A stretch of 6,738 nt of DNA from an uncultured Clostridium sp. GTDB lineage: Bacteria; Bacillota; Clostridia; TANB77; CAG-508. A model generated the notes under the pieces. That model did no database searches, was not told the origin of the DNA, and saw nothing but the letters and a program-made list of their open reading frames with translations. The translations under genes and the position numbers were made by a program. The stretch covers positions 1-6,738 of the forward strand of contig CATLUC010000087.1 of assembly GCA_950059165.1 (NCBI GenBank). Reading direction: 5' to 3'. How positions within the stretch are numbered: position 1 is the first letter of the stretch; every line of letters begins with the position of its first letter. Of this stretch, positions 6,101 to 6,738 are shown piece by piece.

Positions 6101-6738
6101 TATTGGATTTTCTTTGTCATATGGGTCAATTGGAGTATTTGGATTTTCTGGATCAATTGGGTTTTCTGGATTTTCTTGGTTAGTTAATTTGTCTGGTATA
6201 GTAGTTGTTAAAGCTACATTTTTTATTTTTGTCATATTTTCTATATCATTTACAATTACTTCAAAACTTAATGTTGTTTCTTGTTTTTCTAGTACTCTTA
6301 CAATTATTCCTTTTATTAAGTCTTGTTCTGCTTTTTCTATACTTTCTCCATTTACCTTGATTGAGTTTTCTATAAATGTTGTTCCTTTTGGAATTGTGTC
6401 TTTTATAATAATATCTCCAAATATATTTCCAACATTTTGTAGTTTTATAGTATAAGTTATTTTGTCCCCAACTTTTACTTTACTTCCACTTACTGGTATA
6501 TTTTCCTTACTTGTTTTTATATTTGATTTTTTTACATTGTTTATAGTTTCTTTTGGTGTTGGCTCATTATCAATGTAAGCTGTATTTCTTATTGTTTTTT
6601 CATATACTTTTTGTGGTAACTCATTTACTGTTACAACAAAACTTAATGTTACCTTTCCATTTTGTGTTCCATTTTTTTCTGGTACATTTACAGTAATTCC
6701 TTGTTCTAAATTTTGATTTGTATTTGTTGTTGTTTCTC
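197..6738 (-). CDS. Giant repetitive surface adhesin (DUF11 / MucBP / Cna_B), 5' end outside window
   Basis: An uninterrupted frame enters at the right edge (first whole codon 6736-6734) and ends at TAG 199-197, giving 2179 visible residues. Residue numbers here count from that edge. Domain order: repeated DUF11 units (1-938), a diverged DUF11 (939-1058), C1 (1059-1212), MucBP (1213-1289), C2 (1290-1437), Cna_B (1438-1546), C3 (1547-1689), four MucBP (1690-1995), a C-terminal DUF11-like domain (1996-2144) and an anchor (2145-2179). The start is not visible. The ATG at 6235-6233 lies in mid-repeat, the same register holds Met at 5362 and 4489, no Shine-Dalgarno precedes it, and 167 in-frame residues of homologous repeat lie upstream. 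There is one cysteine (in the first MucBP), as is common in Gram-positive exported proteins. Known of these families: cell-surface adhesins and fimbrial-type proteins. Inferred: a long wall- or membrane-attached stalk that binds host glycans or other cells. The ligand is unknown. Confidence 0.93.
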   Translation of the reverse strand, partial: ETTTNTNQNLEQGITVNVPEKNGTQNGKVTLSFVVTVNELPQKVYEKTIRNTAYIDNEPTPKETINNVKKSNIKTSKENIPVSGSKVKVGDKITYTIKLQNVGNIFGDIIIKDTIPKGTTFIENSIKVNGESIEKAEQDLIKGIIVRVLEKQETTLSFEVIVNDIENMTKIKNVALTTTIPDKLTNQENPENPIDPENPNTPIDPYDKENPINPKEQDEPTNETQNIYVEPVITTNKAATTSKGLDYVVEGEKITYTITVQNEGGLEKDVVIKDAIPEGTTFVENSIKINGKATTNTAEELSKGINVNIPKKVGTQNGKVTLSFIVTVNKLPKETFEANIRNTAYIDNEPTKEETKNTVKKSEIKAIKESIPVNGSKVKVGDKITYTIRLQNEGSIFGDIIAKDTIPSGTTFIENSIKINGEKANKTKQDLEKGIIVRVPAKQEATISFEVTVNKMEDMAKINNVALTTVIPDKLTNEDNLERPIDPENPDTPIDPYDKENPINPKDKDKPTNETQNIYVEPSLDSTKISTTTKGLEYVVEGEKITYTITVQNKGGLAKETVIKDSIPEGTTFVENSIKINGETTENSARNLEQGITVNVPEKVGTQNGKVTLSFVVRVNKLLEGVLEANVRNTAYIDDRPTPEETRNHVKKSNIITAKESNPTSGSKVKVGDKITYTIKLQNVGNIFGDIIVKDVAPKGTTFIEDSIKINGQKVEKTKENLEKGIILRVPEQQEKTVSFEVVVNDIEDMAKIKNMALTTTIPDRLTNEENPETPIDPENPNTPIDPYDKENPINPEEQDKPTNETQNTYVEPIITTNKTATTEKGLNYVVEGEKITYTITVQNEGGLAKEVKIKDTIPKGTTFIEDSIQVNGQDTKYTKQNLEEGIIVNVLEKQEDVNGTANLSFSVTVDKGTTGNISNQAVIDEKTTNEVNYPIVNFEKQTEIKKISEEDLPENTVTTTDQIIYKIIVKNTGTIATQAIEVKDTIPEGTSLEQINNQGKIKDNSEIIWNLETIEAGETKELSFIVNVRYSKEEKQIKNIAYINQEATNETSTQYKKTDSKLKTTITKTGDKQIISADSNVYYEINYRAVITDLKGKATITIVDQLPYPIDLENSDLSGGIYDKETKTITWEETEENIDTYQAKIEKTIQKTIAISVRYLYEDQENLSGDIENTVKSITQLKEAKTDNPNEDEIVKTEEKTDTHIVSVQIPAQVTVHHYIYDVENNQYTTIELIEDEIKNGKIGENYTTNKSSKVPQNYECINETPQNYTGNMTKTPIQVSYYYQLKQETVNNEMTKTANSEEIQIEGNNITYNIAYKVEVKDYIGKVKVVIKDILPERINVEKSNLAGGNYNEQSKTITWEEMIENIDTFTNSTYENTINKQINVVYEGQNKIETLTNKAEGMVTTYYPENHPNKPKEEKQTIKDSDEISIKQNYKTNITVEKIWNDHENLKNHRPNSIQMQLIANKQKVFNGEELETVILTQDNNWSYTFADLNKYDSSGQAIKYEVEEQEVNVGDLKYYNLPEIITTQEMATGKIIVTNNYKLKDIKIDSNLNKDGTEEITSSDQEVNYHISYNAVVKEYIGNAILVITDTLPYKIDEEKSELSNGVYNEDMQTITWTMPINDIDTSANGDREIKVNGDIKLVYKDINPKQTKITNHLNAKLEFTEDDTKNETEDSHDTTINIRGKINVKYVDKDTGEELVYIVNPGEEGNEDGKEPITKKYGYEIEGKAGDEYTTIKHEIDTYDYLETIGNVKGEIKEGEDEVIYYYTKSPSGGATVKYVDEDGKEIIPKEEITGKIGDKYKTEEKDIENYEFVETTGDETEGNLSKEPKEILYHYKRIPATVIVKYLEKETNKILADEETLEGYAGDSYETKRKVIKDYQKAEPEPENITGTMKKEKIEVIYYYEKIPSGKVTVKYVDIETGEEIVYVDENGKGQTYSYENSGFVGEKYKTEEKDIPYYKYQNNVKESQKEAYYTQNDETIIYYYKKLKFNIGIQKEIKNASIDGNPIKISNDNKMMKVELVKTNIQNANLQITYSIKVSNTGELSGTAILYEMTPKGFTLNSSIQNDWQVHEDGNLSMTLELEPGESKEYELTFRWNNDESNFGTKTNKVAIVKTINKANFSETTTEDNQSEATAIINIKTGKEVNILIGILSSVVLLGGLVLVYSNKKKQK
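200..304 (-). other. Sortase-like C-terminal anchor with NIKTG in place of LPxTG
   Basis: The last 35 residues have the three-part form of a cell-wall sorting signal: a five-residue motif NIKTG (304-290), a hydrophobic stretch of about 21 residues (VNILIGILSSVVLLGGLVLVY, about 283-221) and a basic tail (NKKKQK). The Leu-Pro of LPxTG is replaced by Asn-Ile. It could be the substrate of a sortase with altered specificity, or simply a C-terminal membrane anchor with the protein outside. Confidence 0.7.
305..751 (-). other. C-terminal membrane-proximal DUF11-like domain (protein domain)
   Basis: Residues 1996-2144 begin FNIGIQKEI, then VELVKTNI, LQITYSIKVSNTGELSG, MTPKGFTLNSSIQNDW, HEDGNLSM, LEPGESKEYELTFRW, and end with SEATAII before the anchor. 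From memory, this arrangement (NTGE, a PKGF-type turn, a W near an acidic 'DGNL', PGES) recurs at the C-terminus of many large clostridial surface proteins with a similar anchor. That resemblance is recalled, not searched. Confidence 0.65.
752..1669 (-). repeat. Array of four MucBP domains (MucBP 2-5)
   Basis: Four consecutive MucBP domains lie at about 1669-1400, 1399-1202, 1201-989 and 988-752. Each starts with VKY(V/L) followed by an acidic/Gly turn, has an AGDEYTT-, IGDKYKT-, AGDSYET- or VGEKYKT-like middle and ends with a Tyr-rich strand (IYYYTK, ILYHYKR, IYYYEK, IYYYKK). Lengths are 90, 66, 71 and 79 residues. The first and last are longer because of inserts after EELVYI/EEIVYV (NPGEEGNEDG; DENGKGQ). 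These copies are diverged, unlike the DUF11 array, so they are an old duplication. Family role is adhesion to mucin or other glycans; the ligand here is not known. Confidence 0.87.
1670..2098 (-). other. D2/DUF11-like domain C3 (protein domain)
   Basis: This 143-residue third copy has VNYHISYNAVVKEYIG, ITDTLPYKIDEEKSELSNG, TITWTMPINDIDT and a late ITNHLNAK. The first-strand Lys of C1/C2 (TKT) aligns by eye with Ser in IDSNL, so an isopeptide bond may be missing or use the nearby NLNKDG lysine. It ends in an acidic stretch (EDDTKNETEDSHD) before the MucBP array. Confidence 0.68.
2099..2425 (-). other. Cna_B domain (protein domain)
   Basis: These 109 residues match Cna_B: TNITVEKIWNDHEN at the start, HRPNSIQMQLIAN, a NNWSYTFADLNKYD core, IKYEVEEQEV and a closing IIVTNNYK. 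The Lys of VEKIW, the Glu of KYEVEE and the Asn of VTNNY are where family members form an intramolecular Lys-Asn isopeptide bond, so the domain is probably self-crosslinked. Family role: stiff stalk module of surface adhesins and pilins. Confidence 0.85.
2426..2869 (-). other. D2/DUF11-like domain C2 (protein domain)
   Basis: This 148-residue domain is a diverged copy of C1. It has MTKTANSEE, ITYNIAYKVEV, IKDILPERINVEKSNLAGG, TITWEEMIENIDT and a late LTNKAEG. The Lys, Asp and Asn positions seen in C1 are kept. It ends in a charged, Pro- and Lys-rich stretch (NHPNKPKEEKQ) leading into the Cna_B domain. Confidence 0.7.
2870..3100 (-). other. MucBP domain 1 (protein domain)
   Basis: These 77 residues have the MucBP pattern: AQVTVHHYIYD at the start, a central IGENYTT, a TGNMTK turn and a closing QVSYYYQL strand. 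It contains the only cysteine in the visible protein (NYECIN). MucBP domains are known from mucin-binding and other surface proteins of Firmicutes. It sits apart from the other four, between C1 and C2. Confidence 0.82.
3101..3562 (-). other. D2/DUF11-like domain C1 (protein domain)
   Basis: This 154-residue domain opens with ITKTGDK and has YYEINYRAVI, a VDQLPYPIDLENSDLSGG segment, TITWEE, ENIDT and a late ENTVKS. It is the first of three related copies (C1, C2, C3). The pattern of early Lys, central Asp in DxLP and late Asn resembles the fimbrial isopeptide D2 family. Whether the bond forms is inference. Confidence 0.7.
3563..3922 (-). other. Diverged single DUF11 domain (protein domain)
   Basis: Residues 939-1058 show the DUF11 pattern with different wording from the array: a Lys-containing first strand, TTTDQIIYKIIVKNTG, VKDTIPEGTS, then GETKELSFIVNV and a closing IKNIAYINQEAT. 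It has a tryptophan (IIWNLE), which the array lacks. It marks the change from the homogenised stalk to single-copy domains. Confidence 0.8.
3923..4489 (-). repeat. Terminal repeat unit U3 with hybrid A/B DUF11 domain
   Basis: U3 starts in register (Met at 4489) with a linker at 4435-4298, but holds one DUF11 domain (4297-3923) instead of two. Its first part is A-type (VVEGEKITYTITVQNEGGL). From the IPKGTTFIEDSI motif onward it matches B-type domains (TKQNLEEGIIV followed by an EKQE motif). The end is diverged (SNQAVIDE, NEVNYPIV). The A-like part, taken from the methionine, is 87 of 99 residues identical to U1 and 77 of 99 to adjacent U2 by hand count. Confidence 0.88.
4298..4435 (-). repeat. 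Pro/Asn/Asp/Glu linker of U3
   Basis: Third copy of the linker (EENPETPIDPENPNTPIDP onward). It is the last linker before the array gives way to unrelated domains. Confidence 0.83.
4490..5362 (-). repeat. Composite repeat unit U2 (873 bp, 291 aa)
   Basis: This second complete unit is in exact 873-bp register with U1, with no insertion or deletion. It has a linker at 5308-5171, an A domain at 5170-4778 and a B domain at 4777-4436. The region after the linker (SLDSTKIS) differs from the ITTNK version shared by U1 and U3. The B domain reads KDVAPKG where other copies read KDTIPxG, so it loses the usual Thr-Ile but keeps the Asp. Confidence 0.93.
5171..5308 (-). repeat. Pro/Asn/Asp/Glu linker of U2
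   Basis: Second copy of the 46-residue linker. It is slightly degenerate at its start (EDNLERPIDP, where the others have a repeated ENP motif) and near-identical afterwards through DPYDKENPINP. Confidence 0.83.
5363..6235 (-). repeat. Composite repeat unit U1 (873 bp, 291 aa)
   Basis: This is a full tandem unit, taken from the methionine of the MTKIKN-like motif to the residue before the same motif in the next copy. It contains the tail of a B domain, a Pro-rich linker (6181-6044), an A-type DUF11 domain (6043-5651) and most of a B-type DUF11 domain (5650-5309). A domains carry VVEGEKITYTITVQN, IPEGTTFVENSIKING, a GTQNGKVTLSF segment and RNTAYID. B domains carry GSKVKVGDKITYTI, NIFGDII-like and GTTFIENSIKING motifs and lack the GTQNG segment. 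By hand count U1 and U2 share 214 of 291 residues (about 74%) with no gaps. Confidence 0.93.
6044..6181 (-). repeat. Pro/Asn/Asp/Glu linker of U1
   Basis: These 46 residues are built from short tandem motifs of the type ENPxxPIDP (NPENPIDP, ENPNTPIDP, YDKENPINP), followed by a TNETQNIYVEP-type end. The composition is hydrophilic and proline-spaced, with no hydrophobic core, so it is probably an extended spacer between DUF11 pairs. The same linker recurs at 5308-5171 and 4435-4298. Bases 6095-6151 are identical to 4349-4405 and differ at one base from 5222-5278. Confidence 0.85.
6236..6738 (-). repeat. Composite repeat unit U0, cut by the window edge
   Basis: These 167 residues continue the repeat upstream of the methionine at 6235. 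They hold the second half of an A domain (6736-6524, with GTQNGKVTLSF and RNTAYIDNEP) and almost a full B domain (6523-6236, running into 6182). By hand count identity is 74% to the matching part of U2 and 71% to U1. With no stop and no start codon context here, the gene clearly continues to the right, probably with further units. Confidence 0.9.

Noticed and set aside
6233..6235. ATG as the start codon of the large gene
   Set aside because: It falls at the same place in the repeat as Met at 5362 and 4489, has no Shine-Dalgarno upstream, and 167 in-frame residues of the same repeat precede it up to the window edge.
4335..6455. Series of similar plus-strand frames (for example 4335-4709, 5208-5582, 6114-6455) resembling a repeated Gly/Ser/Phe protein family
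   Set aside because: They are spaced by the same 873 bp because they are the antisense shadow of the repeated linker and DUF11 domains; none has a credible ribosome binding site.
3923..6738. CRISPR array or transposon-type repeats
   Set aside because: The periodicity is 873 bp, in frame, coding throughout and varies as protein repeats do. There are no short identical direct repeats with unique spacers and no transposase or terminal inverted repeats.

Overview
The window is almost entirely one very large minus-strand gene for a repetitive surface protein. The DNA is strongly AT-rich. The protein combines DUF11-type repeats, MucBP domains, a Cna_B domain and a C-terminal membrane anchor with a lysine-rich tail. 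Together these point to a low-GC Gram-positive bacterium (Firmicutes, probably Clostridia-like), but the species cannot be named from this sequence.

Layout, following the minus strand from right to left. The reading frame is already open at base 6738 and runs to a TAG at 197-199, giving 2179 visible residues; the true start and any signal peptide lie beyond the window. The ATG at 6235-6233 is an internal methionine at a repeat boundary, not the start. Bases 6738 to about 3923 are a tandem array with an exact 873-bp (291-residue) period. Each unit is a Pro/Asn/Asp/Glu linker, an 'A' DUF11 domain and a 'B' DUF11 domain. The last unit is cut short by an A/B hybrid domain. One diverged DUF11 domain follows, then a mixed section: three copies (C1-C3) of a D2/DUF11-like domain separated by one MucBP domain and one Cna_B domain. 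Four consecutive MucBP domains come next (1669-752), then a C-terminal DUF11-like domain and an anchor in which the usual LPxTG position reads NIKTG.

Bases 1-196 are intergenic. They hold a 15-bp inverted repeat acting as terminator (148-186), a second weaker hairpin with the same core (86-119), and a good extended -10 promoter with -35 (50-78). The promoter leads to a Shine-Dalgarno and GTG start of a second minus-strand gene, of which only seven codons are visible.

In function, the large protein looks like a stalk-type adhesin. The DUF11 repeats would form a long, probably isopeptide-stabilised rod projecting outward, and the MucBP/Cna_B section lies nearer the cell surface. No defence system, RNA gene, CRISPR array or insertion sequence was seen. 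The points of real interest are the repeat architecture, the hybrid domain and the non-canonical anchor.
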